Made by a program: the position numbers and the translations under genes
Assembly: GCA_963556145.1 (NCBI GenBank)
Contig: OY744463.1
Coordinates: 7,936,001-8,000,000, forward strand
Origin: Hygrocybe punicea
Lineage: Eukaryota; Basidiomycota; Agaricomycetes; Agaricales; Hygrophoraceae
DNA length: 64,000 nucleotides
Direction: 5' to 3'
In this document: positions 21,738 to 32,218 of the stretch, one piece after another
Layout: every line of letters starts with the position of its first letter
Position numbering within the stretch: the stretch's first letter is position 1
The notes under the pieces: model-generated
What the model was told of the DNA's origin: nothing
Seen by the model: the letters and a program-made list of their open reading frames with translations, nothing else
Database searches by the model: none

Positions 21738-23936
21738 ATGGCGGACCACAGTATCCGTGTTCTCTTTTGCCTTCTAGATGGCGAAACTAACTTTTTCCAA
21801 GTCAAGGCGAACTCTGACGACTCTGTGCTTGATCTGAAGGAGAAAATCTTTCAAGTGAAGCGTTTGGCTCTGAATGATGTGGATGCTAACCAAATCGTGG
21901 TTTTGAAGGTGATCTTTTCTTGTGCTAGCCGATTCATCTCTGCTGACCTTTCCATAGCTAGTTCCACAAATACAGATCAGGGGGGAACGGCCTCTTCGCG
22001 ATCGTGTCGATGAGCTTGATAGATCAGAATCCACCACCCCGTTGGATGAGGGACTCGATTATCTACAGGATGTCTTCCCAGTTCACGCTCCTAGAATGAA
22101 CCTTCATCTCATTGTTGAACATCCCCCCGGTGGGTATACACCATCTCCCGCTGAAACGTGCTAACAATTAAGTCTCCTTTGGCATAGTTAAAGGAAAAAA
22201 GCGCCACTTGACATTGTTTCATCCAACTTCTTACAAGCGAATGGGTCCCGCCGAACCAGTGATTGATCGTGCGTTCAAGAAACCACGGACCAGCAAGTCC
22301 TTCTTGTTGTCCCTCCTGGATATGGATAACACCTCTATTTTACCTTGTAACCAGAAGAATGTCTCCAAAGAAGGTGGGCTGTTAACGGGGCAATTTCTGC
22401 CACGCAAGCTCAGCCATACTACTGTCTGGATTTTGCCGAACAAGACGAAACCAAATATTGCTTGAAAGCTGTATCTAATTGTCAACTCGTGCTGCTCTCG
22501 GGAGCTCGGGCGTCTGGAAAGTCGACGCGGTTGTACCAACTTCAGAGCCTTCTAGAGGAGAAGGGTTACCGATGTATATAGTATGTCACCGGCGCTTATT
22601 GGTTCATGGTCTATTCGTTAACATATACCTTTCACGTGCCTTTCGATAAGTGTCTCACTCGAACGTGTGAGCTATAAGCAATTCTGGGAATCACTCGGCA
22701 ATGCAATCCGATGTCAAGATTATAACCTGACTATTTTGTCTCAGGAAGATTTTTACATCACTTTTTTGGTGGGAGATTGGACACAACCTGTCGTTCTCCT
22801 CGTCAATGAGTTTAGCAAGTTGTATTCAGCTCCTGATGACATCAGAGACGAGTTCCTTCAAACACTTCAGGAGATCAAAAATAACAATAATGCATATATC
22901 ATCAAAAGCATTATCGCCGCCGGGACTTTCAGCATCCTATCCTTGACCTCGACGGACCGCAATTTCTCTCCGTTCAATGTCACAGACTCTATCCAAAATC
23001 CATATTTTAGCATTGAGGAGACGAGGACACTGTTTGGCATGTTTGCGCAGGATCACGTCATTACTATAGAGGATGCTATTATTGAGGATATATGGGCCAT
23101 ATCGAACGGGTATGTTGCTCAGCTTAATAGTTTATCTCCCTATCTCGTATCTCTCTACAGCCATCCAGGCATGGTCTGCCTCTGTGGATGTGCCATCGAA
23201 AACAGACTTGACTCATTAGTTGAGCACGACATGCACACTCTGCCTTATCGCAAATGGCAAAGCATTCCCATCGGTGACCTATACAGCGAGATTGCCCGTT
23301 ACGTCACTTTCTCCTCTATGGTTAATTCTCTCTGTCGGCCGGACGCCAAAGCTGCTGTACAACTCCTCCGATCAAGATTCACCGGATATCTTGATTTGGT
23401 AACAATAACGCCCCAAAACGAGAAGCTTGCGGATTTCCTGACAACAGAAGGTGTATTATTGAGGCCAAATGTTAACATGCTCCATTATCGCATGGCCTCG
23501 CCTCTCATAGATGGATTAATCTGAACACGAGTCATTCCCGCCCAATATCCTAATGCCCCTTCAACGGCTCCTCCGACCCAAAGTCATCGTACACTCCATG
23601 TTTTGAACACTCTGATCGAGTCGGTCAAATTCTTTGACAAGGATCTCATTTGCTTGGCACCCTTCCGTTCGCACAAGTTATCAGACGTGCCAGTTGACGG
23701 TCGGACCCTTGTCACTGTTCCTCGTGAGAGTGTTTATGATACCGAACTCATGAGGGTCCTCTCCAGCTGGCTCGGCACACAATTCGATTGGACTATTACT
23801 GGACAATGGCACCTGAAAATGACATTCAGTAAACATAAATACACCGACATTATACTCCAGAAAGATTCAAATCCGCCAATTGTCCTGGAGCTTTTAGCAA
23901 CAGGTAATCAAAACTTCGTCAAATCACACATCAAAT
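21738..23936 (+). pseudogene. Crinkler (CRN) with ubiquitin-like, P-loop ATPase and REase-like domains, truncated
   Basis: ATG at 21738. Exon 1 (21738-21908) encodes the Crinkler ubiquitin-like N-terminus (SVLDLKEKIFQVK ... VDANQIVVLK). Exon 2 is 21958-22129 and exon 3 starts at 22188. A Walker A motif LLSGARASGKST lies at about 22490, and after the intron 22581-22650 comes YVSLERVSYKQFWESLG. A Walker B-like VVLLVNEFSKL follows at about 22795, then an intron at 23110-23160 and the ATPase C-terminal part. From about 23600 the REase (PD-(D/E)xK-like) domain reads YTDIILQKD and VLELLATG. A TGA at 23522-23524 interrupts the frame where Arg would fit, and the gene stops at the duplication edge at 23937. 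Crinklers were first known as oomycete effectors; many fungal members have this ATPase-nuclease layout, with self/non-self or conflict roles proposed. Confidence 0.8.
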
Positions 23937-24529
23937 GTGGCAGACCGAATCGGCGACAACGTTTCCATTGTAGTTAACCTCTAACCTCATAATCTGTCTC
24001 TGTGCTAGAGTGCATAGCGCTGATTCAAAGATCATGATCAACCAGTTAACACTTGCGTATGCTTGCATAGTAATGATTCAACGGGGAAGTTGACTCCGAG
24101 CCCATCTGTGGATCTGCATAGCGTTAAGGGTATTGATCACAGTATCAAAACATTGCGACACACCATCTTGTCGAGTAGGAGGGTGGAGCAACCGACGAAA
24201 TGACAGGGCTGCTAACCCCGTGTCTGTTATTGAAGCGTCACTGAGCCGTGCCATTCCCAATCCTGTACTCCCATTGCGTGAAAGTCCCCCCCTCTTCCAC
24301 AGTCCCGAGTGCGAATCCATTTGAAGCACCTGAGCCCGCTAACCCTGCAGACGACATGGCAGCGAACTGTTCCTGCTCTGCCTTGGTCCTCGCGTATGAA
24401 CAATACGCTGTCATGATCCAAACAGGATTCGGATCAAAACATAGTAATATGCTGTCACTAGTCACCATCCCTACAGCACACATCACATTACAAGGACCAT
24501 TCATACTGGAATGCCCCCATCTGCATATG

Positions 24530-24720
24530 GAGTAGAAAGGAATACCCTTATCTGCATATAGGACACACAGGAAATCCTTATCTGCACATAGGACATACAT
24601 GAAACCCTTATCTATACAAGGGACATGCAAGGAAACCCTTATCTACAGAAGGGACATGCAAGAAAACCCTTATCTATGCAGAAGAAATGAAGGAATACCC
24701 TTATCTTAACTGAAAAGGCC
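24530..24720. repeat. ~32 bp tandem repeat, six to seven units
   Basis: Units follow the pattern acccttatctgcatataggac plus acacaggaa, with variation (ctatacaagggacatgcaagga). It lies near the start of the insertion. Confidence 0.75.
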
Positions 24721-25009
24721 CCCAAAACATCTTATCAGAGGCCAAAGAAGCACAAGAAGCACAGCCACATCCTTATCTCCAATCATAGAGATAACACATG
24801 CCACCCATCATTCCCTGATCAAGAAGCACATCACATTTCATATCAATTGATCAAATACAGCCCAGCCCTGATCTTATCTTTTTCTTAACTGATAAGGATA
24901 CCCACATGGCATGGCATCAATTGATCAAGAAGCACAGCCTCAGGAAGATGATTCTAGAAGCATAGCCTGGCACAGCCCTTGCCTTTGATTCACACACCCA
25001 AGATTGGAC

Positions 25010-25380
25010 CAGCAACATGACTCACTCCCATCAAATGTGACTCATTGGTCTATCCATGACAAATTATGACCCTTATGACATACTCATGACCCCCCATGAC
25101 TCATTATGACCACCCATGACTAATTATGACTATTTCTGACTCATTATGCCCCCTCCTTTGATTATAATTCCTATGTGACTCATTAATTGACTCTGTATGA
25201 GTCACAAACCCATGCCTTCCTTTCTTATGACTCCTTATGAGTCATAACCCCCCCATGCCTTTCATCATTATGACTCCTTATGAGTCATAAACCTATGCCT
25301 CTCCCCTATATGACTCCTTATGAGTCATATCCTATGCTCTCCATTTCATATACCATTCTATGACTCAGTATGACTCCTGC
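25010..25380. repeat. Cluster of TGACTCA / TGAGTCA words
   Basis: About nine TGACTC(A/C) words and several inverse TGAGTCA words occur in 370 bases. Three are organised as TGACTCCTTATGAGTCA palindromes (near 25230, 25275 and 25315). TGACTCA is the known binding word of Gcn4/AP-1 bZIP factors. The cluster lies directly upstream of a TATA-like box at about 25392. Confidence 0.6.
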
Positions 25381-27567
25381 TGTAGAATAGGTATATATAG
25401 AGCCCAGTTTCTGCTGGAGATGGCTCAGTCACCTAATCTGACAGGCCCAGTCACAGGACAGTCCCTCTCCCAGATTCTGATTCACCCCTCTGTGTTTGTT
25501 TGTATTACTTGTGTAGTAGTACTTCAAATACCAATTGCAGTTCAAGTCATCATTCATTTGTTTAAGGATATCAATTGCAGTTATATTGATACTCCCTTAT
25601 TACTTGTTTGATATATTTTCTTTGTGTTCTGTCACGTAGTACAGTCACATTCATTTTCTTTCAAGTTCTATTGATCATCACCAAAGATATCCCAGTACTT
25701 TATTCTGCACTAGTAGCCAATGTGCGTTTGAAGCTTCGGAATAAAGTCCGATATCTTGATCATCAATCCTACTTGCCTATTGTTCAGTTCATTCATTCTG
25801 TACATAGTATTTTGTCACACCTCCCTTTTTGTTTGACATCTACTGTTACACTCGCCCATCGCCCATCGCCTATCGCCCATCGTCCATAATCTATCGCTCA
25901 TCTCTGTTGTACCTCTGCTCATTGTATACTTGCTACTTGTATACTTGACTGTTGTACACTTGTTCATCTTACACTGTTCATACTTGCTTGAGTTATTATC
26001 CGCTTATACTCTTGCATACCTCTTGTCACTCAAAGTCTTTACCTTCAGTAGGGAAGACCTCACTGTTCACTCATCCTCTATAAGTCATACATCTGACTTA
26101 TATTATTGTCAAGTATTTGTTGTATCTTTCAAAGCTAACCTTTGATAGGACTCACACCACAACCCAACCACCCAACAGGAATACCCCAGAGTTATTAAAG
26201 AGCTAAATCCTTGTTCCCAAAGAACAACAAGGTAATTTCCCGATCAACGACGCACTCCGGAAACCCTTGGTGTGGATTTGTTCAAACACTTCCCACGCAA
26301 AACAACGCGCCCAACCAACGTAACAGTCGCGGCTACGTGGCTTGCAGCCATATCAACCAGGCTCACAGGAGACATCCCTGCACTTGTGAGACGCAGCAAT
26401 GAGGTTACCGAGAGTGGCTTCCGCTCGCCCTCGCCATGCAGAAAGCATATCAGAGACTGTGTCCTGCCGATCTGAATGTGTGCACTGCTCGAATATCCTC
26501 AAGGATTGCGGAGACAGCTTTGACAACGGCCTTCATTGGTGTGAGCACGCGAATCGGCGAACTCGAGCGGCCAGAGGTTAGGAGACCGTCTATCGCAGAA
26601 AGGAAGGCGGTTATGTGGATGTCGGGTAGGCCATTGTCCGGTGACACAGGCAGTTGGTCGTCGAGATTGGGAGCCTGCAGGAAAGCTGGGACGTCACTAA
26701 AAATCCAGAGTGTGGGAGAAGGAGTGGCTGTCCCACCTTCCACATTCCAGAGTTCAATCTTGGCAAGTCCGTACTACACTTGTATTGCTTGAGCTGAGTG
26801 TCGAGGTCATGGATGACAAGTGAGTCCGAGTTGCATGCGTTCATGATCTCGTAATTACGGCCGGATAAATCGAACAGCTCCGTCAATACACCACCTCAAC
26901 ATCTGGCTGTGGGCAAAAATTAGAGGGGGAGAGGAGAAAAAGAAGACACACACGAAGCCTCTCGCACCGGTAAGCGCGCTGCATGCCGATCTTCAGCAAC
27001 TAATGAATGAGAGTAGATATAGCCACTCACACGCTGCACCCCTTGCAGCACTTCCTCCATCTGTTGTCAGCCCAGGTCCGTTCCCTAGCCTCCGTGTCAC
27101 CCAGTTGTACTGAAGTGGCGTCAGGCTCTGCATCTTGGCTATCCGGTACTCGTATTTGCTTTGCATATGCTCCTGATCCACGGTGGCTGCCCCAGCACTG
27201 GCACGGCCTGTGCCACTCAAGGCCCGGGGACCCCCGCTTGGAAAGGGGTCGGAGGAGGCAGAGTTTAGTTTGTGGTAAGAATCATCGGGCTTGGCATTAT
27301 GGCACATGACCCGGAAGTTTGCGAAGTTCCGAGTATAAATAGAGCAACATTGGGTGACAGTTTTTGGCCAGTGACTTTGAATTCCTTGCTCAATTTTAGC
27401 TCAATCCACACCAAACTTGATACTAGACACAATACACTATATTATTATTAAGTGTCTTTTAAATATAGAATGCAGCTTGTGGTGAAGAGACAAAAAGGGA
27501 ATCACCCATTATAATGTGCCAACAAACTGTACAGTCACCATCTGTCCACTGCCAACTCCCTCCATGC

Positions 27568-28776
27568 CAAAATCGGGATGCATATGCATATTGGCAACTC
27601 CACTGCTAACACATCTAAACAAAAGTGGGATGATTGTGACATGCCTAACTAATCACTTTACATGAACATGCAAATAGGTAAAGACAAGCACTCCTGTCAT
27701 GAACATTCTGGCAAGAAAACATGGTATTGGAGAGACCCTCAATCACCCAATGAGCATATCACACTCTGCCTCAATGACAGGTGCAGTTTTTAGTTTGTAT
27801 TGTAATTTCTTGATTCTGACCAAAGGTAGCAGGGTACTTTGAAAGATTGTTTGTGCATGAGTGTCAAAGCAGAAGGAATGTCGGGTAAGAAACAGTGGGA
27901 ATTCATGAAGCCTAATTTGGGCCACCAAGCATGCACATGTCTGTCATGTGACTATGTCAACAACACCATTCCGAGTCCTAAATTTATTTAGGCTCGGTCT
28001 CATATGACCTGAGCCACCAAAATCAAAATTCCACTCTATCGTCGCGGCAAATGCTGAGTTTGGCCATGTTTACCTTCTCATTCATTTTTTTTCTAACGAG
28101 ACATTTATCCTTTGAAATAAGTTGCAAATATGTAAATAGTAGTAATAACTCTGAGGGACTCGGATATGCCATGCAAAGCCATGGCCCTCTAGCACAAGTA
28201 CAAGAAAACTTTTCTGCAATAATTCCAACAACAATTCTCCCACCAGCACCCCACAACTGGAGGTCTTTACACTTTACCACAACTTCCCCTGGAGTCTCTG
28301 AGGACTCCCCGGGGAAAAGGGGGACTGAAGGGGGACTCCCTGGGGACTTGGTCACCAGCCAAGTCACACCAAAACAGAAGATTCCCCCCTGGGGAATTCT
28401 CCCTTCAGTTGGGACTCCCCATGGAGTCCCATTCCCCCATGGATTCCAAGGGGACTCCCCAGGGACTCATTCCCCCAGGAGTCCCCAGGGAATCCCTAGG
28501 GAATACTCTGCTTTTTTTGTTAATTATTTATTACAATTATTTATGAAAGGGTTTTATGTAATTAACTGATCCAACACTCTAATTGAGCATGTGTGCTCAA
28601 ATCAAGCATCGGCACCCAAAGGAACTCATTCCAATATAACACCAGTTCAGAGTTGACATCAACTTTGCAAATCAGTCCATTGTCCAACTTTCCTCACTGC
28701 TCAAACCAGATGATATTGCCACATATAGGAACATTCAGTGGGGGTATACTATGCTTCTTCACATTGCATAGTACAA
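27568..28776. other. Spacer with a GGGGACTCC-rich block
   Basis: No gene is supported. The minus-strand frame 28023-28367 and the plus frame 28051-28569 cross a block (about 28290-28500) made of many GGGGACTCC, GGGAGTCCC and ccagggactc words in both orientations. The rest is AT-rich with no repeats seen. Confidence 0.5.
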
Positions 28777-29725
28777 TCAAAGAAAAGGAGTCAATATGAA
28801 AGACCCCTTGTGGTATTTGTGCAACATTTCAGTCTCCCTCTTCACCTGGCTAATCCAATTGGCATTTCTTTGAGGGTCAGGATGTTGTGAGGCTGGTGGG
28901 GTTTCTCCATGCATAATCAGTGTTGCTTCTATCTTAGTTGGTATTTCAGGATTCCGCAGTAATGTCAATCTAGATCCAGAGTGGGTGATCAGCATATTGG
29001 TGATCTGATCATTGTCTGTTTTAAGTAGCAGCAGTAGATGAAATCTGATATCTGGGTAGTAATGAAGCAATTTCAAACTATCCAAGTTGGTGTTATGGAA
29101 GATCTCTTGATTTTCTTTTCAGAGGCCCATAGCCTTGTCTACATCAAGGGTATCCTTCCCATGCATGAGCAACAGAATGCCTTGAAACATATTGAAGTCA
29201 GTCAAGAAGAACATTGAATGTTACCCTCAAAGTTGAGAACATCTGTGAGTCACCAATAGTGATCATAACTGGATCTGGATCCAATTCCAATGAGTGTTCA
29301 CGTGTATGAATGCGGAGGTAGCCGTATGTGTGAGGGACGGGGAAACATCTGTATTCAAGTGGAAAAAAGGCACCTGGGGCTTTTCCCAGTAATTCCCGAG
29401 CAACCACATAGAGAGAGGTTTCGAGATCGTGCCATTTTTCTCAGGTAGCAGCTGATAATTGGAACCCACCACGGACGCGTTCGATAGATAGCGACTTGTA
29501 ATCACAGACTAGACGCTGTATTAATGGGTGATCCCATCGTATCGAACGGGGCACAAATGGGAGCTGTGGAAGATCGTTGCGTGCCCAATTCGTTGTATAG
29601 GTCCACTCTGGCCCTGGATCATCACAGTTGAAATTGTGGTAACTGGGGAAGGCAGCTAAGGGACCCGCATTTGGGGAGGTGATTACAAAGTTGTTGAGGA
29701 TGAAGGTTTTGAAGGTCGACAGCAT
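28777..29725 (-). pseudogene. Unknown protein, broken
   Basis: The minus-strand frame from 29725 reads about 94 codons (MLSTFKTFILNNFVIT ... RVRGGFQLSAAT), meets TGA at 29441-29443, and continues in the same frame for 80 codons (EKWHDLETSLYVVARELL ... RVTFNVLLD). After a frame change a further conserved-looking block extends to 28777 (LKLLHYYPDIRFHLLLLL). The composition looks like real protein, and the single TGA again sits where CGA would fit. No family was recognised. A poly-T/A run near 29765 lies just upstream of the start. Confidence 0.45.
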
Positions 29726-29814
29726 CTGACAGCAGTATTTGGGTTAATAGAATAGGTGCAAAAAAAAAGATACACACGGATAGGGATGCAAAGGAGCGGT
29801 GAAAGACGAAGTCA

Positions 29815-30200
29815 AAGAGCTCGCTGATACACTGTACGGGCCAACGAGAATAGATTGACCAATGGGAGCACCTGAGCCAAGGCCAATGGGAGCGTGGAGC
29901 TTGTTGATACTCAGTACAGGCGAACGAGAATGGCTAGAGCGATGGGAGCACCCGAGCCAAGACACGCCTGGAGGCTGGAGCTCGCTTGTACTTTGTACAG
30001 GCGAGCGAGAATGGAACGAAGGAGTCTCGGAGGCCAAGAAGTTAGGGCAAGTCTGAGCCAAGATGAACAACGATGGAATGCAAGAGTCTCTGAGCCAAGA
30101 GGTTAGGGCGCATCTGAGCCAAGATAAAAGCTCGCTAGTACTTTGTACAGGCGAACGATGAGTCGGGGAATGCTCACTTGTACTTTGTACGGGTGAGCAA
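29815..30200. repeat. Irregular direct repeats of 60-110 bp
   Basis: Related units contain agctcg(c/t)ttg, tactttgtacaggcga, acgagaatgg and gatgggagcacc(t/c)gagccaag in changing order, with four to five occurrences. No coding role is apparent. Confidence 0.6.
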
Positions 30201-30267
30201 TGAACAAAACGGTAAATACAAACAATGGATCTGGCCGACCTGGGTCACCTGACAAATTTCCTTTTTT

Positions 30268-30385
30268 GGACGGTTAGCCGTGGCTTAGCCGTTGCCACAA
30301 TGGTCCGGTCCGGCTAACAACCCATATATGGGTTAACCGTTGTTAGCCGTAGCCGAGCCAAGCCGGACCGAGCCGTGGCAACACT
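30268..30385. repeat. Imperfect inverted repeat around CCATATATGG
   Basis: Arms built from gttgccac...ggtccggtccggctaac and gttagccgtagcc...agccggaccgagccgtggcaac flank a central palindrome aacccatatatgggtt. It looks like a small MITE-type hairpin or a decayed terminal repeat. Confidence 0.5.
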
Positions 30386-31770
30386 ACTAAGCGCTAGAGG
30401 GATTTCTTGACAATGACAGAGACATTATTTTTTTGATTCGTTGCTTACATCATCATAACTGTACAAAACGTAAGTATGCGTAAGTTAACGTGTGGAGGCA
30501 ACGTCTTGTCGCTCCCTCTCTGGGCATCTTCAATCGCCTCCTTGAATTCATCTTTCCTCTAAAACATCCACTCGTCATCCCGGTTTACTTTCCAGACGAC
30601 AGGCCTACAAGCTCCAGTTTCTTCATCATGACCGGCGCATACTCCAGGTGAGTGGACCTCCGACAGAGATCCACCGTCATTCCTCAATGATTTTACCACC
30701 AGATAATCTGCAGCAATCCCCCAACATCCTGACCGAAACGTACGTTTGATGTCCAACCGTGACAGCACCTGTGCCTGACATTCATCCCTCCGTCTCAAGA
30801 TCGATATATTATGCGACCTCATTGTGCACCCAGAACCAGCCTCCCTCATTGATTCGATCCTCTCTTCATATCCTCCCGAACTTCTTGCAGAACTCAGAGA
30901 ATGGCAGCAGGTGCATTTTTAATCCCTGCTCCCTCTTACTGAACCTTTTGGCTCAAATCCCTGCTTGCCAGGTTGCTCACATCATATGTAAGAAAGGTTG
31001 TTCTTTCCCATCAGAGCGCAGCAACAACTCTCTTTCATTAGCATGTATCGATTCCGCCGTAGCTTACTTCCCGCAGGTCCAACAAGCACCAGATCGAAGG
31101 CAAGGACAGTAGATAGCATCGCATCCCAGATGGCCGCCTCCACAGGCGTCAGAGCCCGAACCAGCCGTGCCACGGCTTGACGATCGCCAGCTCGCCATGC
31201 AGCGCCGGGTCTTATTTGACGAGCCCCAGATACAGGACCTCATCCGTTCACTCAACCAGAAGAACCATCTCGCCATGGAAACAGCCGCAGAAAAGGAGCG
31301 TTCGCGGCTCCTGATATTTCCAGGGCACCTACGTCTGTGGGACAGGGGAAAGGTTGCGATTAAGGAACACTAGCTATGGACAAATGTTTCGTCAATGAGA
31401 GATATCATTGCAAACTTCTGCTCCACCGTTCCGTTTTGTTTTTTCCTCATGAGAAGCACAGCGCAGGACGACTGCTGATAGAGCCTCGTGTCGAACCTGA
31501 GCGTTAACCTGTCAGTCAATCTGTTGGACAGCCGCCACTGCGTGCATGGTCCAAACTCTCTCACAGATCTGTACTTCAGATTTCTACTGATCATTCATTA
31601 CCAAGGATTCTTCGTAGGCCCAGCTAGGTATTTTCCTCATCCTTTTCTGATGTTGGGCTCCTATTAATTTCGTGCCACCTCCTTCTAGCTACCTGGCACC
31701 AAGACGGATGACGGGAGCGTGGGTGTAGCCCATGCTCCCATTTCCATGTCACGGCTCATCCATGAACACG
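30386..31770. other. Unassigned region
   Basis: Several medium open frames occur on both strands (for example minus 30559-30849 and plus 31167-31373). None has a recognisable family and splice sites could not be joined convincingly. It may hold the remains of a gene; nothing firmer can be supported. Confidence 0.4.
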
Positions 31771-31985
31771 ACCACCTCGCGAACACGCACGTCCATGTCA
31801 ATTGACGCGCGCACAGCGTTCGCGAGGTGTCTGGCATGGAAACCGTGGGCACCCACCATCAACGGGTGCAGTTTGGTACCTGTCACCGGGACGGGGGCGG
31901 TTACCATGGGTACGGGCTTGTTTTACCTTGTGCGAGCACACTGCAATGTCAATTGACGTTGGCGCGGCGAACGCGAGGTAAATTA
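31771..31985. repeat. GC-rich block with 11-bp palindromic arms
   Basis: ACCTCGCGAAC near 31771 is mirrored by GTTCGCGAGGT near 31820. The word tgtcaattgacg occurs in the first hairpin and again near 31950, followed by a related gcgaacgcgaggta. The strong GC content differs from the flanks. Confidence 0.55.
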
Positions 31986-32218
31986 CCCACCGATCCATCG
32001 GTATCCGTGACAATATCCTTATCTGTATCCGTATCCGTGGCTATTGACAGATACGGATATGGATAGCCTCAGAAGTATCCATGGAGTATCCATGCAATAG
32101 CCTAGGCATAAAGGCTCACAGTTCAAAGGGATCACACCAACAAATCCTCACATGTATCTTGCAGCCTTTATGACTGAGCTTTTCTAATGTACAAGTAGTA
32201 TTCAATATAAATCATACA
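31986..32218. other. Short repeat-rich spacer
   Basis: ATCCGTATCC-type words in both orientations (31990-32100) are followed by AT-rich sequence. No gene is visible. Confidence 0.4.

Larger units (their letters stand above)
24410..26303. mobile_element. 1.9 kb insertion in Spa2 copy 1, LTR-like, no genes
   Basis: Comparison with the uninterrupted copy (46010-46030 reversed) shows the Spa2 sequence broken at about 24409 and resumed at about 26304, with a similar short word (caatacg / caacg) on both sides. The insert has no coding capacity. It contains a ~32 bp tandem repeat, a cluster of TGACTCA words, then a TATA-like tatatatagagcccag near 25392 and a long T-rich tract, an order resembling U3-R-U5 of a solo LTR. 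Terminal inverted bases were not established. Confidence 0.5.
24255..27310 (-). pseudogene. Spa2-like polarity protein, copy 1, interrupted
   Basis: Minus-strand copy of the gene described at 45005-46650. It retains the middle coiled-coil words (DQEHMQSKYEYRIAKMQ near 27170, TELFDLSGRNYEIMN near 26880), the conserved C-terminal region (LPVSPDNGLPDIHITAFLS near 26640, then VLTPMKAVVKAVSAILEDI near 26520), and beyond the insertion the AEQEQFAA segment near 24370. Spa2 is a polarisome scaffold at growing hyphal tips; the true gene also has N-terminal SHD repeats, absent here. Frame breaks and the insertion at 24410-26303 make it non-functional. Confidence 0.75.
23937..27567 (-). repeat. Large inverted duplication, left arm
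   Basis: Apart from a 1.9 kb insertion (24410-26303), this stretch matches the reverse complement of 44740-47095 over about 1.7 kb or more of aligned sequence. Edges are sharp: on the left the match starts right after the truncated Crinkler, on the right it ends at about 27567 (ccactgccaactcc). Sampled differences are mainly CG versus TG or CA. The arms enclose about 17 kb. Confidence 0.85.

Noticed and set aside
24530..24720. CRISPR-like array of ~32 bp repeats
   Set aside because: The repeats are contiguous without unique spacers, and the window is clearly eukaryotic.
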